Source of the DNA: Paramarasmius palmivorus
Lineage: Eukaryota > Basidiomycota > Agaricomycetes > Agaricales > Marasmiaceae
Direction: 5' to 3'
Length of the DNA stretch: 64,000 nt
NCBI GenBank assembly: GCA_037176845.1
Contig: JAYKXP010000014.1
Span: 682,001 to 746,000 of the forward strand
The notes beneath the pieces were generated by a model that worked only from the letters and a program-made list of their open reading frames with translations, made no database searches and was not told where the DNA came from. The translations under genes were made by a program, and so were the position numbers. Shown here in pieces: positions 22,162 through 33,713 of this stretch (position 1 is the first letter of the stretch; each line of letters opens with the position of its first letter).

Positions 22162-25100
22162 TCACCCCATCCCATTACCACCTGGGCCTCCGTCACCGCT
22201 CATATTCCGCTGCGCAAACGACTGCATCATCTCCATACTAATATTATTCATATTCCCCTGCCCTGCAAACCCGCCCATCGCGCCATTCATACCAGCAAAT
22301 CCAGCACCCATCATACCACCTCTCCCCGCACTATTCATCATCGCAGTTGGATTGAAACCCCCGGCTCCGCCACCCATCATACCCGGCGGTGGCATTCCTC
22401 CACCAGCAGGACCACCACCACCAAAATCTGGCTGACCAGGTATAGGTGGTCTCATGCCTCCAGGCATCCCCGCGCCTCCCATTCCCGCGTTTGCATTCCT
22501 CGCCGCCATAGCTCTCTGCACCAGCGCCAACTGCTGTGGCGCTACATTCATCGCAGCCAACAATTTATGCGCGTCTGTTGTAGTCATATTCCTGCCTTGA
22601 AGCTGCTGAAGGCGCATTATCACCCCATGTGCATGAATAACCCTTTCCTGTGCATTGGGATTGTTCCGAATACGCATAATCAGCTCCTGTGTTATACTTG
22701 GATGGAATGGCTGAGTTGGCTGCTGGGGTTGTGGCTGTTGCTGAGGAAGAAGTTGTGGAGGTGGTTGAAGAGGATGTTGGGAAGGTGTTTGACCCAGAGA
22801 GTTTGGTGGCTGGATCGGTGGTGGCTGTTGCATTGGTGGTGCGAATGGTGGTTGACTTGGCTGACCCATGTTCGGCGGCATCGATGACTTTGGTAAATCT
22901 ACAATTCCGTCCACGGGGAAAAACGCTCCCAATAGACCGATTGGACTCATTGGGATAATCACCGCCGTAGGTCGTTGTTGGCCCGTGGGTGTTGTCCATT
23001 GTGCTATGACATACTGCATGATTCCGTCAACAGAGAACTCGGCGCAGAAATAAAACAAACTTGCCGTTCTCTTTGTCACCAAAATTTGGGCGAAAATCTG
23101 CAACATGTTGGGCCCCTGCTCCGGCACAGGCTGTAGTTTACCCAAAAACATGCCCTCTTTGTGGGACTGAATCCAGCTCTGAACATCAGGCATAGTGACA
23201 GGCCCGGGACCTGCTTTAAGTGAGATGGTAGATGGCCATGTTTGCGAACGACTATATTGGGTACGATGGACGTCAGAAGAGCACAAAATAGGATAGAAGT
23301 GGGGTACCTTTCATTGGGAGTACCAAGACTATAAACCGCAGCACGGAACCTCATCTCCCTCATACCATTTACAGCGTCTGGAGGCCACACAAATGTACCA
23401 TTCCAGACAGGAACTTGATTCTGATCTGGGTTAACCGGCCCTGGGACCGCTGACATTGGTGGTGGGTTTTGCGGTTGAGGTGGCATCATTGGGGATCGAT
23501 TTCGAATTGGTGGTTGAGGCTGAGGTTGTAGGGATGGTTGAGATTGAGGCGGTTGAGGTTGAGGAGGTTGAGGTTGAGGTGGTTGAGCCCTGCCGCTTTT
23601 CTCTTGCTCGATAATTTTTTGCATCTGAGCTGCTAAATGTTGTTGATTTGGGTTGGGAGGCGCTTCGGGGGGTAGTTGCTGCAGCTGCGCTGGCGGCGGC
23701 GGCTGCGTCTGTGGTGGTGGTACTGGAACTGCCGCTGCTGGTGGTGGTACTTGCTGCGGTGGTTGCGTCTGTGGTGGTTGCCGTTCAGACGGATTCCGAC
23801 TCGTTCCTGGTATCTCGCCGGGCCCTTGTCCTTGTTCAGACGGATTCGGCCCATTGCCCGCATTACCGGCTATGCCACCGCCCGCTTGTCTATGGAACGC
23901 GATTTGCTGCTGTAAAATCCCCTTGAGCTGGTTGGCGTGCTGCCTCATTTTACCCATCTCGGTGTTCACCCGTTCTGCTTTTTGATGATCACCAGCACTT
24001 AGTGCTTCCATTCGTGCCGCCTCGAGTTTTTTGATAGATTGTTCCGTGTAGGCCATCTTTTGCACCATGGCTTGGACGGTTTGCATAGGGAGAGGGCCTT
24101 GGGGACGGGGGATATTGGTATTCTGGTTTGGAGGTAGATTCGAAGGTGGGTTTGGATTCGGATTCGGAGGAAGTGTAGTCGGATTAAGAGTAGGTGTGGG
24201 AGTCGGGTTGCCATCCTTCGTGGGTGGTGACGGGAGAATAGCGTTTGAGATATTGGGTGTGGGCGCCGTCTTTTTCGGGCTGCTGGTCGTATTTGAAGGC
24301 GTCTCTGACAACCTAGGCCGTTTAGATTCAGGGACCTGGTCCGGAGGTAATTGCTCCGCAGGTCGTTTGGCTGTGAGAATATCAGCGAATACGCTTGATA
24401 ACGAATAGATAGCCATTCATACCTAATGAAGTGAGATGTCCCGAGAGATAAACCTTGTGGGTGGGCACAATAAGTGGGAACCATGGTGTGGAATTTGAGC
24501 TTGGTATTGCAGCATGTAAGGTCGAGTACACTGGTATCTCTCCCTTGAGAGTGATAGTGCTCAGATGAATGTTTCTCTGCGCCCAGATATGTCAGCGCCC
24601 GATACAGATGAGAGAAAAGAACAGTACATACCGAGGATAACTCTGCAGGTAGACTCTCCCAGGTCAAATCATCCAAGGTCTCTAAATCGTTCCACTGCGG
24701 ATGTACTGCATCATTTGGTGACGACGCAGTAATGTGTATGATATGCGATATGAGAGAACGACCGGTGTTCTGATTCAACGACGAATTGAACATGTCCACC
24801 ATTTCAATGGCAGCAGCCAACCCTTCCAGCGCAGCCATTCCTCTCTTTCCTCCATCCGAACTACTCCCAATACCGAGCTCCACAGACTTCTCCCTGAGCG
24901 GTTTTGCCATGAGCATCAGCTCTCCCAAGAACTGTTTACAGACGATAGGTGAATAGGAACACATTTCTGGAAGAGAATACGTGATGAAACCAAGTCGGGT
25001 TTGGCGGCCTTCGCTCAGACGTTTGAGGATGCTACTGATATAAACTTGCAGAATTGCTGGCCATAATGATTGTAGAGTGAAGGAAGTGTCGAATACGAGG

Positions 25101-25186
25101 ACAACTGCGACGGAATCTGGTGCTGCAGGTGCAGTGTCCATGAGAGAGTTGTCTGGGCGCTTGTCATTCTCTTGTTCTGCGCCCAT
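22162..25186 (-). CDS. MED25: Mediator complex subunit 25
   Basis: Subunit of the Mediator coactivator that links activators to RNA polymerase II in the nucleus. The N-terminal von Willebrand A domain (about residues 20-210) reads VAVVLVFDTSFTLQSLWPAI...RLGFITYS...GMAALEGLAAAIEMVDMFN, as in Med25. Exon 2 (RNIHLSTITLKGE...PWFPLIVPTHKVYLSGHL) completes the domain. A long Pro/Gln-rich disordered region follows. A C-terminal domain begins VPVWNGTFVWPPDA and contains FAQILVTKRTASLFYF, resembling the MED25 activator-interaction (ACID/PTOV) region. The tail is Pro/Gly/Met-rich. Introns lie at about 24631-24579, 24422-24371 and 23310-23256. The in-frame GTG at 25195 is not used; the ATG is at 25186. 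Confidence 0.82.
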
Positions 25187-25629
25187 ATAGCTCACGACTC
25201 ACGAGCGTCAATTTTCTGGCCTTTCCTCTCAAGCAACAACTCAGCAAGCCTCGAACCTCATGGAAAAGTCCATGCACACTTGTTCTGGATAAAGAGAAAT
25301 CTCGGCCAGCAAGCTTAAGGGAAGCCTGCGTATAATTGGGCATGTATCGACTTCTTTGACGCCTCGCGTCTCCCGGATATTACCTACTCTTTACGCTCAA
25401 AAAGGCCTCGAGGGTCCTCATGGCGACTCGACTGCTCCCAATTCTTCAAAAATTAGACTTTTTACTCAACCCAAGGCACGATCTCATCCGTGCAGCGTGA
25501 ATCTCGAAGTCCCGGAACCTTATTTAACAGCTCGAGGTCGAATCTTTTTTTCTTTCAGTCCCCGGCTTTTCTTGCTGCTCTTTTTCACTACGTTCTCTAT
25601 CTCTGCCCTTTATCCTCCGCTATTTAACA
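25187..25629 (+). promoter_or_regulatory. divergent promoter of MED25 and coiled-coil gene 1
   Basis: About 440 bases. The part from about 25360 is duplicated upstream of coiled-coil gene 2 (about 27210-27509). Shared blocks include GGCCTCGAGGGTC, GGCACGATCT and GGAACCTTATTTAA. The TTATTTAA sits at 25520-25527 here and 27404-27411 there, about 100 bases before each ATG, and may serve as a TATA-type element. Confidence 0.45.
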
Positions 25630-26560
25630 ATGGCTGCCTCAAACCAGTCCTCTCGTATTATCGACAATGAAATAAGCCTCGTGGGTATTTCATTTCCGAA
25701 TGTTACGCGCTGGACTTATGCACCTTCCAGATTCGTCCCTCGCTTCAACGGATGCTCGACAGTCTCACAATCGACCAGGAGATGAAACTTGGGCAAGAGA
25801 GGATGGCTCATGCCAGAGAAATCGAAGTCCTCACGAATCAAATCAACGAGCTCCAAGTGCAGGGCATTACGATGGACGCCCAACTTCAAGCTGCTCGACA
25901 CCAGATTGAGCGTTTAGAGACCGACAAAACAAACCTACAGAAGGAGATTGACGAAGCCAAGGAGGAGAACACGACCTTGCAAAAGGAGATGGAAAGGCTC
26001 AACAGGGTGATCGTCAAGGATGCGAAGGATGCGGAGGAGGAGAGGAGTAAACTGGATGCTGCTCTGGCGGAGGCCACGATGTTTAAGGAGTCGATGAAGA
26101 ATGCAAGAAGGCTTATGAAGAAAGCCACCTTCCTTCTGAAGGGTGTCTGCATTCCGGAAGCAGATGCGAGTACGGTGAGTTGTGTCAAGGAACTAGACAG
26201 TGGCATATGCCTGATGAATCTACTTGCAGAGTTCGTCGTCTTCTGTTGGGTCGCCAACACGACGCCGCTGCAATGCTGGGAGACGCAGGACGGCACATGC
26301 GAGGTCGCGTAGCGGCTAAGAGCTGTCGCGACACTCATTTCTTGATACCTTCGCCAGAGTCCATTTCTTGCGCCAATCGATACCCGTAATTTATACTTAT
26401 GTGCGAAGAGACTGTAACTGTACTATTTCACGACATCACATCCATTGTATTCACTTAACTACTAGAACGTTTGTCAAGATGAAACAGTAAGAGAAATGCG
26501 TGATGAGGCGTCAACGCGTCAACTTGAATAGTTCTGATAGACAGACAGTTGTATTTTGTA
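25350..26560 (+). repeat. tandem duplication unit 1 (coiled-coil locus)
   Basis: The promoter, gene and 3' flank of coiled-coil gene 1 are repeated at about 27200-28470. Similar blocks upstream (GGCACGATCT, GGAACCTTATTTAA) and downstream (CTCATTTCTTGATACCTTCG, ATTTATACTTATGTGCGAAG) show that the whole locus was copied, not only the coding part. Confidence 0.7.
25630..26319 (+). CDS. short coiled-coil orphan, tandem copy 1
   Basis: Unrecognised protein of 194 residues. Exons 25630-25680, 25731-26174 and 26230-26319 join in frame. It begins MAASNQSSRIIDNEISL. Nearly all of exon 2 is heptad-rich coiled coil (EIEVLTNQINELQVQ, RLETDKTNLQKEIDEAKEEN, DAEEERSKLDAALAEA), ending in a conserved block NARRLMKKATFLLKGVC. 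Exon 3 encodes a basic, Ser/Arg-rich tail (SSSSSVGSPTRRRC...GRRRTAHARSRSG). A tandem copy follows at 27510. The strongest conservation lies in the second half of the coil and the tail, which suggests function. A cytoskeletal or scaffold role would be only a guess. Confidence 0.75.
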
Positions 26561-27509
26561 GTCGTGATCGAGACGGAACGAATACCGTATAATGAAATGA
26601 ATACCTCCGAATTCGACGTAGAAATAGCAATTCTACCGCAACGTTCTATACAAGACTCAGAAGTCTTTAAACAAGTTGAAGCTTGAAATATCGTGACCGA
26701 CCTGGGAGAACAACTTCATAGATTCTATGGACAGTGGGTTGCGCTACGCGTAATCTTGATTCAAGACTTTATTATCGAACCCTGCAGCTGCAGGTCGCTG
26801 CGCGCAGGAGCTGCGTGTGGGCTGCGAAATCTGCGCAGCAGGCTGGTTTACTTAAAATTGACGTTGCCGCTGCTCGTGGTCGAGTGTCCCATTTGGGCGA
26901 CGTGTGAACTTGAAAAATAGTCATATAAGGAAGGTAGTTCTGTGGAGTCATGTTTTTTGCTCAGCTTGAACAATTCCAACTAGGTAAGTTCGAGAGTGGA
27001 AGAATTTCTCTTCTATGACGAGGCTCGTTTCGCACAAGCTTTGTATGGGATCACACTCAAATCTCAGGGTCTGAGAAATCGGAGTCGAATGAGCGGAACT
27101 CCTTCGAAATTCTTTGCGAATTCTTCATGAGCTCAAAGTTCAGGCTTCACGCAGCATCGAACCTGATGGGAAGACCTCACGAACTCGTTCGACAGGACAC
27201 CTTCTGTACTCTTTGACGCTTTGGCGCTGCGCGTCTCCGAAACGGATACTACTTGTTATGCTCCGAGTCTTCTCTCAGAGAGGCCTCGAGGGTCATCCTC
27301 ATGACGACTGCGCTTCTTTGAGAATTTAACTTCGTACGCAAGTCTTTACTTACCTCAAGGCACGATCTTATCCGCAAGACGCGAATCTCACAGTGCTGGA
27401 ACCTTATTTAATGGCTCGAGGTCGATTTTTCAGTCCCCACTTTCTTCTTCCTGCCCATCTTCACTAGTACACTCTCTATCACTACCCCTTGATCCTCCGC
27501 TGGTAAACA
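26320..27509. other. spacer between coiled-coil copies
   Basis: About 1.2 kb. The first part (to about 26560) is the 3' flank shared with copy 2, and the last 300 bases are the promoter region shared with copy 1. The middle is unique and holds the palindrome cluster at 26781-26838. No gene was recognised. Confidence 0.5.
26781..26838. repeat. cluster of CTGC-type perfect palindromes
   Basis: Three perfect palindromes fall within 58 bases: CCTGCAGCTGCAGG at 26781-26794, CTGCGCGCAG at 26798-26807 and CTGCGCAG at 26831-26838. All share CTGC...GCAG half-sites with different spacing. The stretch is GC-rich in an AT-rich spacer. It could be a regulatory cluster or a degraded repeat. Confidence 0.5.
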
Positions 27510-28470
27510 ATGACAACGGCCGCATCTCCTTCATCCGTGCGTGTTATTATTGACAACGAAATCAACCTGGTAGGTTTCTCTAATTTCCGGTTTTCGGCGT
27601 ACCGGACTTATGTGTATATTCCAGTTTCGCCCTTTACTTGAGCGAATGCTCCAAAACCACACAAGGGAACAAGAACAGAGACTCAGGCAAGAAAGGGCTG
27701 CTCATGTGAGCGAGGTAGCAAACTTGCGCGCGCACGTGTCCCAACTCCAAGTCCAAAGCAATGTGAAAGACGCAGAGCTTCTCAGTGTTCATCACCAGAA
27801 TGAGCGGTTAGAGACCGACAAAACAAGCTTGGAGAAGGAGATCGACGACGCCAAGGAGGAGAACGCGTCCTTGCTAGCGGAGGTGGAAGCGCTCAACAAG
27901 GTGATCGTCAAGAACGCAAAGGATGCGGAGGAGGAGAGGAACAAACTCGAGGCCGCTTCGCTGGAGGCCAGGACGCTCAAAGAAAATATGAAGGATGCAA
28001 GAAGGTTGATGAAGAAGGCCACGTTCCTTCTCAAGGGCGTCTGTGTTCCGGATGCAGATGCGAGTACAGTGAGTTCTTTTGATGGGCCGTAGGATCGAGC
28101 TCATGAGTCTCATTGCAGAGTTCGTCGTCGTCCATCCGACGGCCGCCGACACGACGCCGCTGCGACGCTGGGAGACGCAGGACGGTGCCTACGAGGTCAC
28201 GTAGCGGTTGAAACGTTGATGGCGGAGTCCTTGTTGTGATTCTCATTTCTTGATACCTTCGCCAGAGTACCCTTTCTTGCGATCTAGATACCCGTGATTT
28301 ATACTTATGTGCGAAGACATATTGTAACTGTATCGTTTTACTCCGAAATCGCATTCAATCCGCTATATCCACGCAACTAGAACGTTTATACAGATAGACC
28401 AGTAAGAAAAATCCACATAGCATAGCGTGAGGAGGCGTCAAGTTGAATGGACCTGATAGACAGACACTTT
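27200..28470 (+). repeat. tandem duplication unit 2 (coiled-coil locus)
   Basis: Second copy of the unit at about 25350-26560, in the same orientation and offset by about 1.9 kb. Coding and flanking blocks are both conserved, with more divergence in the flanks. Confidence 0.7.
27510..28211 (+). CDS. short coiled-coil orphan, tandem copy 2
   Basis: Paralogue of the gene at 25630-26319 with the same three-exon plan; exon 1 ends after NEINL at 27569. It starts MTTAASPSSVRVIIDNEINL. Exon 2 encodes the coiled coil (RLETDKTSLEKEIDDAKEEN, NKVIVKNAKDAEEERNKLEA) and the shared block DARRLMKKATFLLKGVC. Exon 3 begins at 28119 with SSSSSIRRPPTRRRC and ends TRSRSG at 28209-28211. The first 60 residues of the coil have diverged more than the rest. 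Function is unknown. Confidence 0.75.
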
Positions 28471-28559
28471 TGCATTTTTGTGAATGTTATTAAGATGGTA
28501 GGTGGTGAGTGAACGGTAAGACGAGAAAAATGAAGGTCATAAGTATCGGTATCTATCAA
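28212..28559. other. convergent 3' spacer
   Basis: About 350 bases between the stop of coiled-coil gene 2 and the stop of the phosphate symporter. The first 260 bases resemble the 3' flank of coiled-coil gene 1. No gene was seen. Confidence 0.45.
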
Positions 28560-30764
28560 TCAATGCTGAGTTCCAACAACGATGCCTTCCCGCACTTCTG
28601 GACGTCCAGCAACACCCCTGTAGAAACCTTCCTGGTCTTCGTTGGAGAGTTCTTCGAGGGACTTGCCCTTGGTCTCGGGAATGAGGAGGGTAGAGAAGAT
28701 ACCCGTCAGCATGAAAAGGGCGAAGATCTCCAAACTGGAATGAGAGGATTAGTATTCAAACCTTGACGAGCGGAAATAGGACGTACATGTGCTTAACGAA
28801 CGCGTTGGTTCCGCCAATATCCTTGAGCCGAGCAAAGCCGACTTGGGCGACAATGGCACCGAGCTTGCCGCTTCCGGCAGAGATGCCGTGTGCAGTGGAA
28901 CGGTAGCGGGTGGGGAAGGCTTCACCGGGGACGATCTACAGATGCAGGTGAGTTTGCTGCAAGGAGGAAAATCGGGAAAGGACTGACGAAGGTCGTCGTG
29001 TTAGGACCAAAGTTCTGGAAGAAGTTGGCAAGACAATAGAGGAAGACGAATGCCTTCTTGGAGCCTTCGGTCTTGATCAGAGCATCGTAACCAAAGCCTG
29101 AGCCATCACGATAAATACCTAAAATGATTCCGAGCGAATGAACAGACTCACCCATGATAACGAAGAGGACTGTAAGGACCGTGAAGCCCATTAGCTGAAT
29201 AGGCTTTCTGCCCCAAGAGTCAACGAATAGGAAGCAGACCCAGTAGCCGGGGATGAGCCCAGCGGCAGAAAGGATGAGATTTCCGACACAGATGTTCTTC
29301 AAGTTGTCGTACACGCCCAGAGCGGTACCAGCTGTGGGAGGAGTACCGAAACCGATGGCTTGCAAGATGATACTCGAATTTAAACCGAGACCGTAGAAGG
29401 CAATCTAGGGGAAACCTTTAGAGCTGGACGATTCGCAAGAACAGCAATACCTACGTCGAGAGCAAACCAAGAATATGCACAACCAATGAGAACCTTGAGG
29501 TTCTCCCACTTGGAGAAGTGAGCAGAAAAATCGGCCCAGCTGGCGCGAGGAGCCTCGGCCTTTTGAACAACGGCATCGGGGTCGACGGAGGACTTGCCAT
29601 GGGTGAGAATGCCCTCAATATCCTTGGAAGCCTGTGCAATGTTCCGCTCGATATCCATGGTGAAACGAGGAGTCTCAGGGATGGTAAGACGGAAGTATAG
29701 AGCGACAACTCCAGGAATGCATCCAAGACCGATCAGGATACGCCACATGAAGTCGACAGAGTTCCAGTGGTCGGCAGCTGAGTCGTTGAGGATAGAGTCC
29801 TTGTAAGCAGCAGTAATGATGAAGGCGACGAGGGCAGCAGCTGTTCCGTATGTAAGTACACTAGAAACTAGGCTAAGATGAAGGTTGACCCACCAAAGTT
29901 ACCCCAGCCCTGCGACGCAAAGACTGCATTCATCATTCTACCACGTATTCTGGTGGATGCGAACTCAGAGGAGATGACAGCAGACAATGGGTAGTCGCCT
30001 CCGATTCCCACTCCCATCTTTAATGCCATGGACGGTCATGAACAGTTGCTGTGGCTGGAGAAAGTCTACTCACAAGGAATCGCCAGACGACGAGAACACC
30101 AATGATACCAACTGCGTGACCGTTTCCTGACAATGCCTGTGCAAATGTGGTGACAATAATGATCATTAACTCGACACCGTCTGAGGGAGGAAGGGGTGAG
30201 TAGTGGATACAGTCAGGTACAGTTGCGCCACATACACATCCTTTTACGGCCAACCATATCGGCAAGCCAACCAAAGAGGACTTGGCCGACAAGGGTTCCT
30301 ACAGGTGTAGCAACCTTAACACCGAGATCTTGGTTCGCGTTTAGTTTTTCTTGGCCTTGGAAAGGGACCAATTGAGTAAGAATCAACGAGAGGATATTGA
30401 TGTGCTGACCTGGCTTGCCGGTACCGTACACATAACCCAACATCGTCGAGGCGATATTAATGGCAAAGATATCATAGGCCTAGACACTGGTGAGGACCAC
30501 TAAACGCAAAGGAAGGGGAGCAACTTGCATCGGTGAAGAAACCAACACCTGCTACGGCGCAGACCTTGACATGGAACCAACTAGGAAGGCCAAGGGATCA
30601 GCCAAGGAATCAAAGAGATGAAGAACGTCAACATACGAGAACTTGGCATTGTCAACTTCAGCCAGGGCTGCACGCCTACGCTCATCCAGGATGGCGCCAT
30701 TGGGAGTCGAGTGGCCCTTGAAAGTGGGAACGACGTCGCCAACGCTGGAGCCTTTCTCTGACAT
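28560..30764 (-). CDS. inorganic phosphate:H+ symporter, PHO84-type MFS
   Basis: Plasma-membrane high-affinity phosphate uptake protein of the major facilitator superfamily. It starts [20 protein letters not shown]; the first helix follows [20 protein letters not shown]. The motif LADMVGRKR stands for the usual D-R/x-GRK loop, and the phosphate-permease signature [12 protein letters not shown] is intact. The second half has FVDSWGRKP and [18 protein letters not shown]. The C-terminal end is [18 protein letters not shown]...GTQH. There are about ten exons. The intron at 30528-30480 has a GCAAGT donor (FFTD joined to AYDIF); no GT donor keeps the frame. Family length (about 540 residues) fits. 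Regulation by phosphate would be expected from the family, but I saw no PHO4-type site I would defend. Confidence 0.9.
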
Positions 30765-31217
30765 GGCTAACAGTGAGGAAGAGAGCGGATACAGAACGGG
30801 GCGAAAGCGTACCGACGATTTATAAAGGCTGGCTGTAATTCACCTTGAAACTTGCACGTTCGTCGGCTTTGACCAATCACAGAACCCATACCGCATCATT
30901 GCAAACTTTACCTGTTTTGGATACGAATGTGATGCCCCTGATTTACGAATCGGAAGAAATGAAAAAAAAGGAAACTGAAACGGTCCAGGGCGCCAGTCCG
31001 CCACGCGGTGAAATGCTGTCGCTGCTGTTGAACAACCGATCTTCTACAGGATAACTCCCTGATAACTCTGCTGCTACAGAGCAACGAAGGCAGAGCAAGA
31101 TCATGGAAGTTTTGTTGGAGTTCATACCTTGTGTGTGGTATAGAGTTCTGTCAAACTGCGGGTGCCGTGTGGTCGCGGCTGATCCAGGGCTTATTAACGC
31201 CTTGACGGTGAACCGTC
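30765..31217 (+). promoter_or_regulatory. divergent promoter region
   Basis: About 450 bases between the starts of the phosphate symporter (-) and the LYR-motif gene (+). No gene was recognised and no strong motif identified. Confidence 0.4.
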
Positions 31218-31656
31218 ATGGCCTCTCAATCCACTCGTCTCCGAGTCCTCGCTCTATACAAAGAACTTCATCGACTGGGAAGAGATTATCCGGATCCTTC
31301 GTACGTCTTCCCACCTTCAAGCCAACTGAGCTCACACCTCACCCAGATATGACTTTCATGGCAAACTGAGAAGGATGTTCGAAAGTTTGCCTCATTCCTG
31401 TGTTCTGTGATTCCCTTCTGAGTTGTGACTCCATTATAGGGAACCGAAATCTTACAGACCCTGATGAGATTGAGAAGGCTCTCAAATTGGGCGAATACAT
31501 CAAGAATGGTTCGTGTTGTATTTGACACCTCTCCGACGTTTGATGTTCCATTCTAACTCGATATTAATGGCAGAAACTCTTGCGCTGTATTCCTTGCGAA
31601 AGTATCGTCACCTCAAGAGGATGTATCCAGATTCTACTAGTGATCCTACCCCCTAA
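31218..31656 (+). CDS. LYR-motif protein, LYRM5/ETFRF1-like
   Basis: Small mitochondrial LYR protein. In animals the LYRM5 type (ETFRF1) binds the electron-transfer flavoprotein and removes its FAD. Four exons, 31218-31300, 31347-31384, 31440-31508 and 31574-31656, join to about 90 residues. The sequence runs MASQSTRLRVLALYKELHRL, GRDYPDPSYDFHGKLRRMF, DEIEKALKLGEYI, and ends ALYSLRKYRHLKRMYPDS. LYK replaces the canonical LYR, as in human LYRM5. GRDYP, the central helix and the LRKYR block all match that subfamily, and size and order agree. No single exon is longer than 83 bases, so it is easily overlooked. Confidence 0.87.
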
Positions 31657-32280
31657 CTAGAGCGCGTCCCGAGACCCTCTACCCAGCACAGGATATCGAG
31701 TATCCTCACACACATCGCCTTTTCCATCATCTCTATGGCAGCGGCCATCAGCAATCGACATTCGCAGTTCCCGACGTGAGACCGATTGGACGTCAGCTCA
31801 TACTCCAGGGAATTCTGTGACTAGGATGTCCTAGGACAGCACAAAGGTGTCAATGGAGCGCATGGAGAGTGGCTGTAGTTTGCTACTATTATGGTCCCAC
31901 CGTCACCGGACCTGGCTGGAGGACTATCTTTACGCCCAGTGTACCTTTTTTAGAGGAGGATGTATTAACTTTCCGTGAGACATGACATGAACTTTGCTAA
32001 CATTTCGAAGAGCCCAGGGACACCAGGGGCCTTTATCTCTACTAAATACTTCTCATGTCATGGCTACAACAAACATTCATACTGGGTCTATGCATAGCAC
32101 CGCCGCTAACCCTGTGAGCGCTGGACACGAGCTAAACTTGAGTGAAACAGTGCTTTAGGAAAGGCTGGAAGCCTAGAATGAGTAGGCATTACATCAGCAG
32201 ACGCACTGCCACTAGAATGGTCCGAAACGAGTCATCGTTGAGCTCAGCGTCTTCAACGTCGTACACCACCACCTAACAAA
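31657..32280. other. intergenic region, no gene recognised
   Basis: About 620 bases between the LYR gene and eIF1A. I saw no convincing open frame, RNA gene or repeat. It should contain the eIF1A promoter. Confidence 0.45.
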
Positions 32281-32945
32281 ATGCCAAAGGTACGGACATC
32301 ATTTCCTCGAGATCCCATTGTTTTCACCGAGGCTTTTTATAACAGAACAAAGGAAAGGTAGACTTGACTTTCTGGGAAAATCATCGCAGCAGATCCACTA
32401 AATCGATACCCTAGGGAGGCAAAAATCGCAGGCGTGGAAAGAACGAAAACGACGATGACAAGCGTGAACTAGTCTTCCGTGAAGATGGACAGGAATACGC
32501 ACAAGTGACCAAAATGCTGGGTAATGGTCGTTTAGAGGCTCAGTGTTTCGATGGAGAAAAGCGTCTGGCACATATAAGAGGGAAGATGAGGAAAAAGGTG
32601 CGTTTTTAGAAGGTTTTCTCAAGCTCAAGAGACTGACTCCTGGGTCTTGGTGTAGGTCTGGATTAACCAGGGCGATATTATCCTACTCTCCCTTCGAGAT
32701 TTCCAAGACGACAAGGCAGATGTTATCGTGAAATACACTGCTGATGAGGCACGGAATTGTACGATACTACTTGCTACCTTTTGCTGCCTTTCTACATCCC
32801 TAACGATCGCCCATTCACAGTGAAAGCATACGGTGAACTTCCCGAAAACGCCAAAATCAACGAAACCGACAACTTTGGCGAAGAAGACGGAGAGTGCACG
32901 TTCGAGTTTGGTGACGAAGGAGAGGTTGACATTGATGATATCTAG
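32281..32945 (+). CDS. TIF11: translation initiation factor eIF1A
   Basis: eIF1A binds the 40S ribosomal A site and works with eIF1 in scanning and start-codon choice. Exons are 32281-32289 (MPK), a 12-nt exon 32346-32357 (NKGK), then 32415 onward, with further introns after KMRKK (GTGCGT...TGTAG) and within RNL (GTACGA...CACAG). The joined protein has the basic N-tail ([19 protein letters not shown]), the OB fold ([28 protein letters not shown]) and the acidic C-tail ending [10 protein letters not shown], all typical. Length is about 143 residues, as in the family. Confidence 0.95.
32346..32357 (+). other. 12-nt micro-exon of eIF1A
   Basis: AACAAAGGAAAG encodes NKGK, which is invariant near the eIF1A N-terminus. 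It is flanked by AACAG and GTAGAC splice signals and is needed to give MPKNKGKGGKNRR. Confidence 0.88.
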
Positions 32946-33713
32946 ACAAGTGGATTTATACTCTTTCACGGCTCGCCATGGTCATTGTATGTTTTGTTCT
33001 CTTTCGCATATCTCTTCTGCACTTGTACAAGCCTACACTGTACACACTCTTCCCTGTTCTGTCATGTTTTCCTTGTTTCCATGTCCTGTCTTCTGTACAT
33101 CCACTGGGACTGTATCCTTAGGCAGCATCACAGCAATCTACATACAAATGCTGTAGTTGGCTTACGCCCGCAATAATTTGGACGAATTGAGGCGAGTCGG
33201 CGAATTATTTTTGCCCGTGTTTTCTGTCCGCATGGCGCATGTACAGCGGTGCACCTGGAGTCGTCGGGATAAATGGTGTTTCGGTCGTCGCTCCTCCGGA
33301 GCTACTCTTCCATATGCTCTCTACACAGCTTTGCCAACGACAGACAAACGTTTGTCGCTAGAGGCTTTGGAGCGGGTGAAACTAGAATTGCTTTTTAGCA
33401 TGCGACTGGATTATTTTAGAAGTCCGAGTCAACGATGTGATAAAATTTTTGTTTCGTTCGGATTACGCATATGCATTGAACATTCGAATGAAACTCAAAA
33501 TTGTTCCTGGTCATTTTGAAGATAGCTCCACTGCACATTTTCCCATGCGAAATACTTGCGATGGAATGCTTCATGATTATGCTGATCAGACATGTTCCAT
33601 TGATATTGAGATACACATAAACATAGATCACTTTCTACACCTGATAAACCTAATAAATCGGGATAAATATCGAAATATATCAAGCGCTATCGCGTTAGAA
33701 ATACAGTTGGAAT
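32946..33713. other. convergent 3' region, no gene recognised
   Basis: About 770 bases between the stops of eIF1A (+) and the chitinase (-). Open frames at 33157-33519 and 33437-33724 (+) have no motif or codon pattern like the neighbours and were left out. The region is AT-rich towards its right end. Confidence 0.45.

Noticed and set aside
22689..24408. Val/Gly-rich and Trp/Arg-rich frames on the plus strand
   Set aside because: They are shadows of the Pro/Gln-rich codons of MED25 on the minus strand.
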